64,000 nt of DNA from Mucidula mucida (lineage: Eukaryota > Basidiomycota > Agaricomycetes > Agaricales > Physalacriaceae): NCBI GenBank assembly GCA_015501055.1, contig JADNYV010000003.1, positions 248,001 to 312,000 on the forward strand. The letters run 5' to 3'. Positions 48,694 to 60,378 of this stretch are shown one piece after another (the first letter of the stretch is position 1; every line of letters starts with the position of its first letter). The notes beneath the pieces are model-generated. The model did no database searches. It saw nothing but the letters and a program-made list of their open reading frames with translations, and was not told the DNA's origin. The translations under genes were made by a program, and so were the position numbers.

Positions 48694-49351
48694 GATGGGA
48701 GGACAGAAAGAGGTATATTAGTCAGCTGCACTGCCATGTTCTCTCCGGGCCCATTGTTATGGTCTGAATTCTTCACCACACATGGCCGAGAGGCTACGGA
48801 GATTCGTCGATTGTGCTCTGACGCGCACCTTCGCGTAACGACTGATCCGATGAGCTCGTAGACGCCCAATAGTCATTGAACTGAATCAGCCCGTTTACGC
48901 GCACCCCCGTAGCGACTAGTACACGAATGCCGCGTGAAGCCTCCAATTCCGAGGCCGATCGGATTGCTGAGGCGCTCCGAAATCGTTGACCGAAGAGTTG
49001 TCGTATGTACTTAATAGTTCGTGTATACAGCCGTATACATGATGTTACATGAGTCTTCGCTTGGATCGGAGCCTTGGAGTGCTGCTTATCCGCGCGCGAC
49101 GCGCAAAAAACAAGTCGTTACCTGGTCTCTACAATAGCGACGAGTTGAAAACCCTGCTTTTACTCAACTTTGATATTTCTAAGAGTATGATACGTCAGAC
49201 GGGCTGCAGACGGGCCACCCGGGAGTTGACTGCTGCTTACATCCATCACCTAAGCAGCTGACTTCTCGTCTGGCTCACCGTTTATCCGCATGATGCTCAA
49301 TCAAACGCATACTTAAAGCTCAATGCTTGTCTGCATACTTGACGGCCCCTC
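48694..49351. other. Divergent intergenic region between U2AF65 and the MFS transporter
   Basis: About 650 bp. Two small open frames (48676-48861 and 49049-49261, plus) have no recognisable product. A palindrome-like TATACAGCCGTATACA lies near 49022. No RNA gene or repeat recognised. Confidence 0.45.
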
Positions 49352-51400
49352 ATGTTGACCCATTCGACTGCAACTCTTGCAGCGGAGAATACCACATCGT
49401 CAATCCCCCCTGATGTCAAGGAAAAGGTCGAACTGCCCGTGGAAACTGACTCAGAAATTCAAGTCGTGCTGGATGATGACCATCCACAAAGGATGTCCAA
49501 TCTCAGAAAATGGCTGATAATAATTGTCATCAGTTGCGCGTCTCTGTGTGTGACATGCCTTTCCTCTGTGGTACGTGGATCGCTAAGAATCTCATCAGTC
49601 TTTTTCTCATCTCATTGAAAAGGCATCATTTACGGAGGGTGCTGTGGCGGAAGAGTTCGGCGTCTCACACATCGTGACAGTCCTTTCAATCAGTCTGTTT
49701 GTTGAGGGGTTGGGGTGTGGTCCACTGCTGGTCGGACCTCTGTCGGAAGTCTATGGCCGAAATAACGTGTACAGAGCTTCGTACGCGTTCCTCTTCATAT
49801 TTTCCTTCCCGGTGACTTTCGCACCCAATATTGGTACGCTCAATGGTCTCTCATAATACCTTGACCTTCCTCACCTAGTTGCCTCAAGCTGTGTACCTCA
49901 TATTTCGATTCATTACGGGATTCTGTGGGTCGGCATTTCTGAGCGTCGCCGGCGGTAGTGTCAGTGATCTTTTCGATAATGCCTCGGTGGCAAAGTTTGT
50001 TTCTCTCTCTCCTTGGTGCTATAGGTCCTCACAATCTTGATAGCCCAATGGCACTGTACACGATATCGCCCTTCATAGGCCCTATTCTAGGACCTTTAAT
50101 GAGTGGGTGAGTGACTCACCACAATGAAGGTAGAATCAACGAGCTTATTACTTTCTCAGATTCATTAATCAAGTAAGTATAAGATATCAACGGAGTTTAC
50201 GCAACTGAAGTAGACATAGAACATCCATTGGCGTTGGACGTACCGAATTATGTTGATATGGATTTTCGCCCAGCTAGCTGCCATCGTTATCGTGCGCTTG
50301 TTCGTTGATGTTTCCATTGCAGCATCTCACAGGTCTATTAGTTTGTTCCGGAGACGTATGCACCCGTACTTCTCAAGAGGAAAGCGGCACGGTAAGAAAG
50401 ACTCCCATTTACCACGGAATAATTCTCTGACATTTGGGTCCTTCGTAGATTACGGAAGACTACTGGCAACGCAAAGTATTGGGCTCCGTTGGATCGTCAA
50501 AACAAGAATCTGTTGCACGCTGTCGTAGTTAGTTGCTACACCCCATTTCGTACGTGACTTCCCTTGCGCTGTTTCTACAACCCTCTCAAGTCTCATTAGA
50601 ACTTATGGTCTATGATCGCATGGCGCTGCTCCTCAATATATGGTGCGCTGCTCTCACGCGGCCGTCGCGCCTTCAAGTCGCTTAGATTTTGACAGGACGG
50701 CACTCATTTTGGGAATCCTCTATCTTTCATTCCAAGCGTTCCCTATAATTTTCCAAGATCACCACGGATTCACCATGCAACAAACTGGTATGAGCTACCT
50801 GGGAATAGGTCTCGGAATGGTATTAGCTACACCTACACAGCGTTATTGGAATTCGTGAGTGTCTTTCTTCAAAGCCAGCAATTGTCTCTGACAGTTCTCT
50901 AGGCTTGTTGCACGCGAAGCAGAGAAGAATGGTGGCCATGCACCCCCCGAATCTAGATTATACATGGGGCAAGTTGGTGGGATCCTTGTCCCGTTGAGCC
51001 TGTACTGGTTGGCGTTCACGACCTATGCCAGTGTTCATTGGATAGTCCCGATTATTGCATCTATACCATTTGGAACTGGGGTCTACTTCGTCTTTGCATC
51101 GGTATTTACCTACTTGGTCACCGCCTATCGTCCCATAGCAGCCTCCGCGATGGCTGCAAATAGTGCAATGCGCTCTGCTTTTGCTGCCGCATTTCCTCTG
51201 TTCGCTGGTGCAATGTATCATCGACTGGGGACGGTGGGTGCGACCGCCTTACTTGCTGGATTGACGACTGTCATGGCTCCCTTACCGTGAGCAATAGCTC
51301 TCTCTTTATTCTCGTAATGTAACTCAAAGATTCCTTCAGCTTTATTTTCCGTCGAATCGGTCCACGGTTACGCGAGAAGTCGCGGTTCGCTGCAAAGTGA
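49352..51400 (+). CDS. MFS transporter, DHA1 drug/polyamine-type
   Basis: A 12-helix facilitator of the fungal drug:H+ antiporter family. A polar tail with EKVELPVETDSEIQVVLDDD (start 49352) precedes WLIIIVISCASLCVTCLSSV. After an intron comes TEGAVAEEFGVSHIVTVLSI and GPLSEVYGRNNVYRASY, the DHA1 loop motif. The next exons have IFRFITGFCGSAFLSVAGGS, ISPFIGPILGPLMSGF and HWRWTYRIMLIWIF. The central loop is FVPETYAPVLLKRKAARLRK, a family signature that needs introns on both sides. The second half has NIW/TALILGILYLSFQAFPII split by an intron, and PIAASAMAANSAMRSAFAAA. It ends in RLREKSRFAAK at 51400. Roughly nine introns. The substrate is unknown; toxic compound or polyamine export is the family's usual role. 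Confidence 0.85.
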
Positions 51401-51601
51401 AGTTCCGTTATTCGATAATCATATCTACACGCATAGATAACTATAGTACTTAACATGATTAATGGTGTCGACAGACGGGCGACATAATATTTCTAGGGTT
51501 GTGAGTATGAGTGCGCACGCTGCGTCTAGTGTGTGTTATGCAGAAACTGTTGGTTCTGACCTACCTCGAGTCTGACCGGTAATCAATGATTTACAACGGA
51601 T

Positions 51602-52181
51602 ATGAAAGACCTACAAGAGACGCCATTTACCAGTGACTCGCATGACTTCAATGTATTGTGGTTGATCATGAAGGGTGCGCCACATCACGTGCCTGGGCCC
51701 CATATCAAAACCGTTACTAACGGTTCCAAACCCAAGGCCTTCCCGGTCAGTATCAATACTATTCCAAGTATTCAAGAAAAAGGATTGATACTCGAGGTAT
51801 CAGGTATGCCCAAAGATTGCTAAGACGGCGTTGTTTCTGCAACCTTCACGGAATCCCCTAGTAAAAGGCGAGGGGATTGTTTGTTTGAAGGTTGCAGTGC
51901 CGCTAAATTGTTTTATAGGTGGAGCCACTCCATACAAGGTCGTTTGGTATTTTGATCGTCCGAAAGAGTTACTCGAACGCCGGGTAGCGGTCCATACGCC
52001 TTGGATCTCAAACTTGACATTCCCCGATGATATCGAAACTCTGCACGGTTTGCTACTGCGTACCGACATGGCCGATTGTCGCCTCGGGCAAAATAAACTC
52101 ATCAGTCATGGTACAGAGTCACCTGGACTGGGTTCGCGCGTCCGCCTCGATCGATCTACCAAAATCAGATCCTCTGAGTAG
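51602..52181 (+). CDS. Small hypothetical gene of unknown function
   Basis: Two open frames on the same strand (51602-51823 and 51831-52181) can be joined by a GT-AG intron from about 51804 to 51919 (donor after LEVSG, acceptor before GATPYKVVWYF). The joined product would be about 155 residues with no signal peptide, membrane segment or known domain: TPFTSDSHDFNVLWLIMKGA, then FDRPKELLERRVAVHTPWIS, DDIETLHGLLLRTDMADCRL and a basic tail. I do not recognise it. The intron is longer than most here and the supposed gene may be a relic or noise. It lies 230 bp upstream of the amylase on the same strand. Confidence 0.35.
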
Positions 52182-52414
52182 GAAAGAGCGTATTTCTTTT
52201 TTCTCGTGTCCTTGTCCATCTCACGGCGATATTCTGAGATAGTGTCATCGTTCCAGTAATCTGAACTAGGCGAGGTACAGTCCAATCATTTTCGTTGTCA
52301 CCCGCATGAACTACTCCAGCAACTCATGGGCAACATAGCTGTTTCCGCGCGTGTTTAAAGGGGCCTGACATATCTTTAGAGCTTGTTCTCGGAGTGCTCT
52401 TCGCTTCAACCACC

Positions 52415-54994
52415 ATGACATTCAAGTCTCTCCTTCTCCTTCTTCTGCCTTGTGCGCTTGCTACGCCACGCCTAGTGCCTAGGGCTCCCTCTGGGTCGAA
52501 GACCGTAATCATTCAAATGTTCGAGTGGACTTGGGATAGCGTAGCCTCGGAATGCACCAACTTCATCGGGCCCGCAGGCTATGGTTTTGTTCAAGGTGAC
52601 AACCCGCCTTTAACGTTGACCGTCTCGCTGACCTTCATTGTAGTCAGTCCTCCCGCCGAACACGTTACTGGCAGTGCTTGGTGGACAGATTATCAACCTG
52701 TCTCTTATACCCTTACCTCGAAGCGCGGCTCGCGGTCCCAATTTGCCAAGTACGCTCTATGCCAGCTTCTAACTCAAGTCTTTCTGATCCTATCTATCCG
52801 CCAGCATGGTAACGACCTGTCATACTGCAGGCGTGAACGTTATTGCAGGTGAGAGAACACTGATTCTCGAAGAGCGTGATACTCAAAAGCTACCTTTTTC
52901 CAGATACGATCATGAACCATATGGCGGGAACGGACTCTGGCACTGGTGTGGGAGGCTCCTCATTTACACACTATGATTACCCCGGAATATACCAAACACA
53001 GGTTCGCTGAGTCGCGTTTCGAAGACTGCCTTCCTCATGATAATTTCTATAGGACTTCCATCATTGTGGTCTTACCGACGGCGATGACATCGTCGACTAC
53101 ACAAGCCGTGCACAAGTTCAAACTTGTGAGCTTGTGAATCTTGCGGAGTTAGTCCTCTGAGCCTTTTAGTCTGATGGTAATAGCTGACGAACCCACCTAG
53201 TCTTGCTACGGACACAGAATATGTTCGCGGTCGCCTTGCTACCTACGTGAATGACCTATTATCGTTGGGTGTTGATGGACTCCGTCTTGATGCCGCAAAG
53301 CGTAAGTCAACTTGTTTGTGAAGACAATATGAAGCTCAGAAATAAACAGACATCGCCAGCGGAGACATAGCCAACATTCTTTCGCGTTTAAACTCGCAGC
53401 CCTACATAACCCAAGAAGTTATCTTTGGTGCGGGCGAAGCCGTGCAGCCTTCTGAGTACGTATCGAATGGCGATGTGCAAGAGTGAGTACATCCATGTTG
53501 TGGACGGAGCACAACACTGATAACTGTCCAACAGATTTCGATATACTTCGACCTTGCAGAGCGCCTTTTCCAACGGTGATATATCGGGGTTACAAAATCT
53601 TGACAGCAATGGTACCGCATTCTTCATTCTGGAAGTAAACGAAATTCACGACTATATCTTTAGGCTGGGTGTCCGGGTCAACAGCCAACGTATTCGTCGC
53701 CAACCATGACACCGAAAGAGTAACATTAACGTTCCGTCAAAGCGTTTCTGCAGCTCATGATACGTTGTTTAGGGTGGTAGCTCTTTGAACTACAAGTCCT
53801 CCAGTAACACCTACGTCACTGCGACCATCTTCTCGCTCGCGCATCCTTATGGGACGCCTACCATCTTATCCGGCTACGAGTTCTCCGATAATGATGCCGG
53901 GGCACCGAACGGCGGTAGGTCTTTCACAAGATCAATCCGTATGTGCAGGACTAAGGTTATCTATCAAGGTGCCGGTACTTGTTCGGGAACTGGTGGTGCC
54001 AATGGTTGGCTTTGCCAGCATCGCTGGGTCGCCTTCACCGGTATGGTCGGCTTCAGAAACACAGTGGGTTCTGCTGCACTGAACAATTGGGTGTCGCCAC
54101 AGTCTTCCCAGATTGCCTTTGGAAGAGGTTCGTACTTGATGGTGTCGACTAGCGTCTGTCTCGAGAATCTGACTCGTTGCAAGGCTCTGCTGGCTTCGTC
54201 GCGATTAATAACGCGGACTCAGCCTGGAGTGCTACATTTACGACCTCACTTGCTGCGGGCACGTACTGCGATGTTATCAGCGGGACAAGCAGCTCTGGAT
54301 CTTGCACTGGATCTTTGTGAGTGTCCTGAAGTTCCTTCAAACGACCTCCTGCTGATCTATGCCAGTTTTGCCGTGTCTGGAGGATCATTCAGCGCGACAG
54401 TTCCTGCTCGAAGCGCCATAGCTATTCATACCAATGCCACCGGATCAGGTTTGCTTGATTCTATTTGATTTTGTTCATGCAACGTATTCTAATAGGTTCC
54501 GGTTCGGGTGGTGGCGGCGGCGACACAGGATCGGTTCTAGTTACTTTTGAGGAGACTGCCACTACGACCTTTGGAGAGGTGAGAAGAAGCGCTCGAGACT
54601 AGCATATACCCCATACAAACAGATACGCGTATTATAGAACATCTTTCTCAGCGGTAGCATATCGCAACTAGGGACATGGAACACGGCTTCCTCTGTGAGT
54701 ATAATCGCCTACTGTACCCCGGTATATATCCATAATTTTTCTCGCTTCATTTAGATTGCGCTGTCGTCAGCTACCTATCCCGTGTGGAGGGTGACGGTTA
54801 GTCTTCCTGCGGATACGGCTTTCGAATACAAGTTCATCCGGAAGGAAACGGACGGCTCTGTGAGTACGCAGTATGTTGCGTCTTCCAAAACTCATTGGGC
54901 TGGGATGCCATAGGTTCAATGGGAATCCGATCCCAACCGACAAGCAAATGTGGCGTCAAATGGGAATCAGACCATTTCGACGAGTTGGCGTTGA
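52415..54994 (+). CDS. Secreted alpha-amylase (GH13) with C-terminal starch-binding CBM20
   Basis: An extracellular starch-degrading enzyme. The start at 52415 gives a signal peptide [18 protein letters not shown], chosen over the Met seven codons upstream. The GH13 barrel reads [33 protein letters not shown], and [15 protein letters not shown]. The nucleophile Asp is in [11 protein letters not shown], the acid/base Glu in PYITQEVIF, and the third Asp in [29 protein letters not shown] then [15 protein letters not shown] follow across an intron. The C-terminal all-beta domain ends near [14 protein letters not shown] Gly/Ser linker ([12 protein letters not shown]) leads to a CBM20 with [33 protein letters not shown] and [13 protein letters not shown]. 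It stops at 54992-54994. More than ten introns. All catalytic residues are intact. Confidence 0.92.
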
Positions 54995-55259
54995 TTTTTC
55001 GAATTTCATTTATTTCGGGGTCATCTGTAAATTCAGTATCTATATGTCTTTCTTAACTCGTTCATGTGGCGTATTTTTTGCTTGTCTGAATAAATCATCA
55101 CTATGTATTCGGTGCATCATGGATCGCCTTCCTTCATGTAAGTCACCTTCGACAGCAGATTCTGCGTCGTTACGGAATGTTCGCGGGGCTTCGGTAACAT
55201 CATCTATCTTATATCCTACTCGTACAAGTATTCGTTCTATTCTTCGAAGCCGGTTTCAT

Positions 55260-55973
55260 TTACTCATCCTTGGATTTGACCAAAAAGTAGTTGGCGCCGA
55301 CGAGTGTAAGACCATACTTCTTTCCGAATTCAACAGCGTCCCACTTTCGACGCTGTTCAAGCTCTGCACCGTGTTCTACAGCACCTTCAGGGATGGTCAA
55401 ACCCCCAGCGGGCTCCTCAAAGAGTATGAATGCTGCGAAATGGCTCAGAAACTGGAATCACAAAACTGCGGTGCATTCTCACTGTAGCGATGATAACCAC
55501 TTCCCGGGGGAGGACCAGGCGGGCGGTACGGAGTAGTAGACGGCTTCGTCTTGATTGCGACCAGATTGGCAGTTTCAGAGGAGCCGAGGGCGGGGGACTT
55601 GAGTCCGGTGATCTGCAACAACTGATTTAGGCCCCGAGATTCCTTCCTCAATGAAATGAATCTAGTGTACCACCCAGTGTCTGAATTGCCTATACTTTGG
55701 CTCAGCCCTCGACGGGGCGTCAGGATCCGTCATGACCAAGGTATAGGTGGGTTCCTCTGTCGCGCCCAGGACGTTCTGCATGGGAGTGAAGTTGATCTCC
55801 GGCTCGTCGAGCGTGTCCTCGCGGGTCAATTCAGAGCTGAGGAGCGCTTCGATGCCGGTGGGATATGTTATGCTGAATAGCACGGACGGCGTGAAGGGTT
55901 CGGGAATAACATCGGGAATGATCTGCTCGCGCTGAAGGGCAACGACGACAGCGGAAAGTGGGTCAACAGACAT
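55260..55973 (-). CDS. Phosphatidylethanolamine-binding protein (PEBP; carboxypeptidase Y inhibitor-like)
   Basis: A small PEBP-fold protein; fungal members such as Tfs1 inhibit carboxypeptidase Y or Ras-GAP. Exon 1 (start 55973) has MSVDPLSAVVVALQREQIIP and VIPEPFTPSVLFSITYPTG. The PEBP signature TLVMTDPDAPSRAEPKYRQF then RHWVV carries the anion-pocket Asp, Pro and His. After an intron come TTPYRPPGPPPGSGYHRY and then FLLFEEPAGG. The end reads KYGLTLVGANYFLVKSKDE with the stop at 55260. An in-frame Met at 55988 adds five residues and cannot be excluded. Three short introns. Intact; its partner is unknown. Confidence 0.92.
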
Positions 55974-56181
55974 GGATGCAAGTGTCAAGTCTCAGAACGA
56001 GCGCTGAAAGAGCGAGCCTTTCCATCTAGGTCACCGGACCGTTGAGGGGGCCGGTTAACCGTTCATCTCATGCTCTCAGTGTAAACAATGCCTTTTCTCA
56101 ATTGCACGGGTGCATGTAACGCATATCATAGTGGTGCGTAGGAATACATGAAGAAAAGAACATATGCCGCCATGAACGCTT

Positions 56182-56902
56182 TTACTTGAGGGGGATGCTG
56201 TAAGATGTGTCAACTGAGCATACAACTTGAGCAAGAAATGAACAAACAATCGGGAAGAGTGAGTGGCACCAATCTATAGAGTCAGATTAGGAAGGACGTC
56301 GCAGTATGAAATAGATGAAAACATACACCAGGGCGACCGTGCTTGACGGGCCTGTATGAGCACGAGAACTCTCCAAGGTAGTGTCCGGTCATCTCAGGCT
56401 TGATTTCAACAGAGTTGAACACCTGCGGGATATCTTGAGTCTACTAGCCCAATCGCAGAGGATCAAGTAGACGCACCTTGCCATTGTAGATACCAACGAC
56501 CGAGCCAATCATTTCGGGAACGACAATCATGTCCCGCAGATGTGTCTTGACGACGGCAGGCTTCTCATTGGGAGGGGCCTCCTTCTTGGCCTTTCGCAAC
56601 TTCTTGATCAAGCCCAAAGGGCGACGCTTGAGACCGCGCTTGAAGCGACGGCGGGCACGGGCGTGGACAAGGTCAACGAGCTGCAATCGACAGTGAATAC
56701 GACATCGCCAACGCATTGCGCTACCCGTACCTCTTCGTTGTTCAGATCCAAGAGCTTGTCCAACTCAACACCACGGTACGAGAACGTACGGAACGTTCTC
56801 CTCTTTTTTATTTCGGCGGCGACGGAAGGGTCGGTAACGGAGGAATCAGCCTGAGAGCATATTAGCGCGAGCTCGACGGCGGCGGCAGTGAATACATACC
56901 AT
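56182..56902 (-). CDS. RPS15: 40S ribosomal protein S15 (uS19)
   Basis: A small-subunit ribosomal protein at the decoding head. The start codon at 56902 is followed at once by an intron (ATG|GTATGT); the next exon begins [20 protein letters not shown] then [20 protein letters not shown]. Further exons have [60 protein letters not shown] and [13 protein letters not shown]. The last exons give [15 protein letters not shown] and FIPLK with the stop at 56182. The gene has about six exons, many for so small a protein. Intron-rich ribosomal protein genes with a break right after the ATG are common in basidiomycetes. It stands divergent to RPLP2. Confidence 0.95.
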
Positions 56903-57271
56903 CTTGATTTGCGGACGGTCGCTGTCTAGCGTTTGTTGAAAAACTGGCTCACGAATTGGACGGCTGTTGCCGAAGCTCGGCCGGCAACTTACTTGGACTG
57001 GCTATACAGGACTTTCCCAGGCCAAAGCGCATCCGAGATTTTGTCAGTTCAAGTCAGCTTCACGCATACATAAAACAACGACTGGATAGAATCCACATTT
57101 CGTCCTTTACGGATTAAACGTGCGTCTTCAATGGTTGTTGCTTTCGACTTCGTCGTACTCACGCTGTTCAGTGATTTGTTGGCTACCCATACAACTTGAA
57201 CCACCCCGTCTACACGAAAAGTTCGTTCTTTTAGCGAGCCTGGATTCAGATTAACCAACGCGATGGCTTAG
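56903..57271. promoter_or_regulatory. Shared divergent promoter region of RPS15 and RPLP2
   Basis: A 369-bp gap between two outward-facing ribosomal protein genes, a layout that fits coordinated expression. Just before the RPLP2 start the sequence reads ATTAACC...ATGGCTTAG|ATG. It looks like a branch point and 3' splice site of a 5'-UTR intron, so the upstream ATG would not be in the mature mRNA. No open frame here is meaningful. Confidence 0.5.
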
Positions 57272-57708
57272 ATGCGTTATATTGCTGCGTACCTGCTCCT
57301 CACCATCGGTGGAAACACCTCGCCTTCCGCTGCCGACATCAAGAAGGTCCTCTCCGCCGGTGGTGTCGAGGTTGACGATTCTCGTCTCGACTCCCTGATC
57401 TCCGAGCTGTCCGACAAGAGCATTGACCAGCTCATCGCCGAGGGATCATCCAAGCTTGCTTCCGTACGTGCCTGTTGTCATTGCCATTAATGTTATCCTA
57501 ATCTAGGACAGGTTCCTTCTGGTGGAGGAGGTGGAGGAGCTGCTGCTGCCCCATCTGGTGGTGCCGCTGCCGCTGCCGAGGCACCCAAGGAAGAGGAGAA
57601 GAAAGAGGAAGAGAAAGCAAGTATTCCCTTCAATTACATTTGCTCTCATCCTGACATACCTTGTAGGAGGAGTCCGACGACGACATGGGCTTCGGTCTCT
57701 TCGACTAA
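57272..57708 (+). CDS. RPLP2: 60S acidic ribosomal protein P2
   Basis: Part of the ribosomal stalk that recruits elongation factors. It begins [20 protein letters not shown] (57272), followed by [20 protein letters not shown] and [20 protein letters not shown]. After an intron comes the flexible hinge rich in Gly and Ala, then [13 protein letters not shown] second intron precedes the invariant end [13 protein letters not shown], with the stop at 57706-57708. The length (about 112 residues) and the conserved tail are diagnostic of P2. Confidence 0.96.
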
Positions 57709-58173
57709 TTGCACAATTGTTGTATGCTACATCGAATGTATTGATACTGAAAGTGCATATGCTGTTTGACCTCTGTCAAGCGTCGCCCCCTCAAGCATGA
57801 GTATGAGTTTGTGTTGCGGAGCAATATGTGCTTGAATATTATAGCTGTCCTTCTGAGCTCCAACTAGAATTTTCGCGTCGGTTCACTTCTAAATAATTTC
57901 TTGATGCGATGAGTCTGTAGTCTTGCAACATTGCTGCTTGTCATGAGTGGTAAATATCTTGCCCTCCTGTATCGTTCATTCTATGGAAAGTGGACTGGTC
58001 GAATAGGTATAGAGCGATAAATTAATGCAAATGGTCAATGAGCGATATTACAAGATGAGATACAAGCAGTGCAAGAAATGACATCTCTGTGGTCTCTTGG
58101 ATAGATACAGATAGTCCAAATGTGGCGGGATCACGACCTTTATCGCGTTGGAAGAAATTTGGCTATAAAAGTT
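57709..58173. other. Intergenic region between convergent RPLP2 and M50B-like genes
   Basis: About 465 bp of AT-rich DNA holding two 3' UTRs. I see no gene, repeat or RNA element in it. Confidence 0.5.
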
Positions 58174-59402
58174 CTAGAAGGTGGCGTCGAGAGAATGAGA
58201 GGAATCCTCACCAGCCTCATCATACATCTCTTGGGTAGTGCGTTTGAAAGCAAATATTCCGAGCAGGGCAAAGCCCACAAGTACAATCAGAGAGAACATG
58301 ATCCAAAGCGTTGCCCAGACTATGAAGAAGGTCAAAAGAAGCAATGTCACGGGAGTTGGCTCGGACTTGCCGTGTTGAGGTATCCGAGGAAACATGATCT
58401 CAAACTGAGTCGTGTCGGAATCATTATTTTTGTGGAAGAAGCGGTCATCAGCAACGTCCCCTACGAGCAAATCAATCTGGATATCGATATCGCAAGGATA
58501 ACGGTACACGTACAGATGACATATAGAATGCTATCCGTAATGAGCCAGCGCAACGGATACCAATGTTTAAAACGTACTTCATCATGCCAACAAATAGGCA
58601 ATACCACCGCAAGGCAGACCTGTAATTGGAGATCAATGATACAGAATGGGAAGGTGAGTCCAAACGCGCACGCGTGATCAACAAACCAAAAGCCAATTAG
58701 GAGTCCTTCGTAAAAGATCGTAAGTAGGATAGTACTAGAAGGCAGAAAGTGAGACACGCATTGAACTAGAAGTGATACGTACACGTACAATTTATCGCGA
58801 ACGAGTCGCAGTGGCATGAGGAGTCCGATGGCGAGCACAAAGCTCATCACTTTCGCGACAAGCGTGTCCCATCCGGCTAGCACGAAGAGGCCCCCGAATA
58901 GCGTAGATCCAATGTATCCGGCTGGAAGAATGAAACCAGGACGGCCACCCTCAACGATCGTCGCCCCGCCAATGTGAGGGTCAATCGTTATGCGCAGTAT
59001 ACGACCACCGGAAAGCACAGCCTGCACGAGGCTCGTAAGTGCGGCCATAACGTGGAAAAGAGCGCGTACCGCGATGATGTGGGACATTTCGTGTAGGCCT
59101 ATCGTGAAGAGCTTGAGAGGGTTAATGAGGTTACGCAGACCAGGGACATTCCAGACTCCGAAGATAACGACGGACATGGAGATCATCTGTTTGCTTGTTC
59201 TGGCGAATGAATTTGACAAAGAAAAATGGATACGCACCACATATAGCACGACGATCTACGAGGACCATGAGATGTTTGCATGATCAACGCGGGGAACACG
59301 CACCTGCTCGCTGGTTGGCGTGATGGGCTCTGTTGAGCCTGCTGTTACGCCCGCCGTCGGGTCCTGGAGCGGGGGACGACTTGCGATGGTGATTGTTGCC
59401 AT
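58174..59402 (-). CDS. Peptidase M50B-like membrane protein
   Basis: A multi-pass membrane protein with a zinc-protease motif. The start at 59402 gives a polar leader MATITIASRPPLQDPTAG. After an intron come MISMSVVIFGVWNVPGLRNL and LFTIGLHEMSHIIA, in which HEMSH is a HExxH zinc site. The conserved block RITIDPHIGGATIVEGGRPG and FILPAGYIGSTLFGGLFVLA follows, as in fungal M50B-like proteins. Further membrane helices lie at KVMSFVLAIGLLMPLRLV and at TLLLLTFFIVWATLWIMFSL; the latter leads to the C-terminal charged tail ending in EMYDEAGEDSSHSLDATF. The family is related to site-2 intramembrane proteases, but no substrate or activity is established for the fungal members. About five introns. Confidence 0.85.
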
Positions 59403-59703
59403 TTTGCAGCAGGAATGGCTGCGTTTCGGGGAATGCTGGCAGTCTGCACGTCGCAAGCGCGTGGGAATGTGAGCTTAACTTGATTTATTATATCGATGTT
59501 AAGCGCCCGTTCCTTTTGGAAATCCGGCCAGTCGTCTCCTACGAAGGTGCAGCTGGGGTCTTGAGCCCGCCTCGTGGTTGTCGTGAGCCCAGAATGTGAC
59601 AGTCATCACGTTGATCTGCGCGCGTCTCATCACGTGCGCCTTTCCTTCTTATACTGGAACTACTGCACCGCCAAAATGGCCGTCGTTTCCTTATTAACTT
59701 ACA

Positions 59704-60378
59704 ATGGTACGCGTAAAACAGCTTTTCGACTGCTCTATTCAAATTTCAACTCCTCAGGCAGGAAAAGGTAAAGGTCTTGGAAAGAATGGCGGCAAGCAGG
59801 ATCCCGGTGGTAAATTTCACCGGTAATTTCTCTTCACTGCTCTGACTACATAGACTCACATCTCTCTGTCAGTGGTAAACAAAGCGGGAAAACCCTCCCA
59901 ACCCTTCTCCCAACCGGAGGTACTAGGCGCAATCGTTCTGCGCGCGCAGGTCTTCAATTTCCGGTCTCCAGGATTCACCGGATCTTGAAGGCGACTCATC
60001 GTGGCATGAGAATTCAATTCGCTGCTCCTAGTTTGTGGCCTTGTCCGATGGTCTGTCCATGCCTGATGCCCTCACTCAGTTTATCTTGCGTCGGTCCTCG
60101 AGTACCTGATTGCTGAGCTCTTGGAACTAGCTGGTAATGCGGCCCGCGATCTTAACAAGCGTCGCATCATCCCCCGCCATCTGCAACTTGCTATACGCAA
60201 GGACGAAGAGTGCGAACCTATCCAGGATATTCAGTTCCAGGCTGAATCTCTTCCGTTTAGGTTACAGCAACTGCTCGGGAATGTGGTCATCATGCAAGGA
60301 GGGGTCATTCCTCACATTGAGCCTTCGCTTCTGCCCCAGAGACACATCAGAAGAGCTGTCAAGTCTGAAGAGGTGTAA
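59704..60378 (+). CDS. Histone H2A.Z-like variant (divergent)
   Basis: A nucleosomal histone variant. The ATG at 59704 is followed directly by an intron; exon 2 gives [21 protein letters not shown] frame-preserving junction leads to GKQSGKT, a Thr/Pro-rich piece, and [18 protein letters not shown]. The rest reads [44 protein letters not shown] (across an intron) and [20 protein letters not shown]. The GGVIPHI segment and the extended acidic-patch pattern favour H2A.Z over canonical H2A. Oddities: VSRIHR replaces the nearly invariant VGRIHR; the L1 loop ([14 protein letters not shown]) is unlike the usual R-V-G-A; and the tail ends in [12 protein letters not shown]. It could be a specialised copy or an early-stage decaying paralog. 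Confidence 0.72.

Noticed and set aside
54873..55487. 204-codon plus-strand frame running from the amylase end through the PEBP 3' end
   Set aside because: Its first part is a shifted frame of the CBM20 exon and the rest is antisense to PEBP; both real genes explain the sequence.
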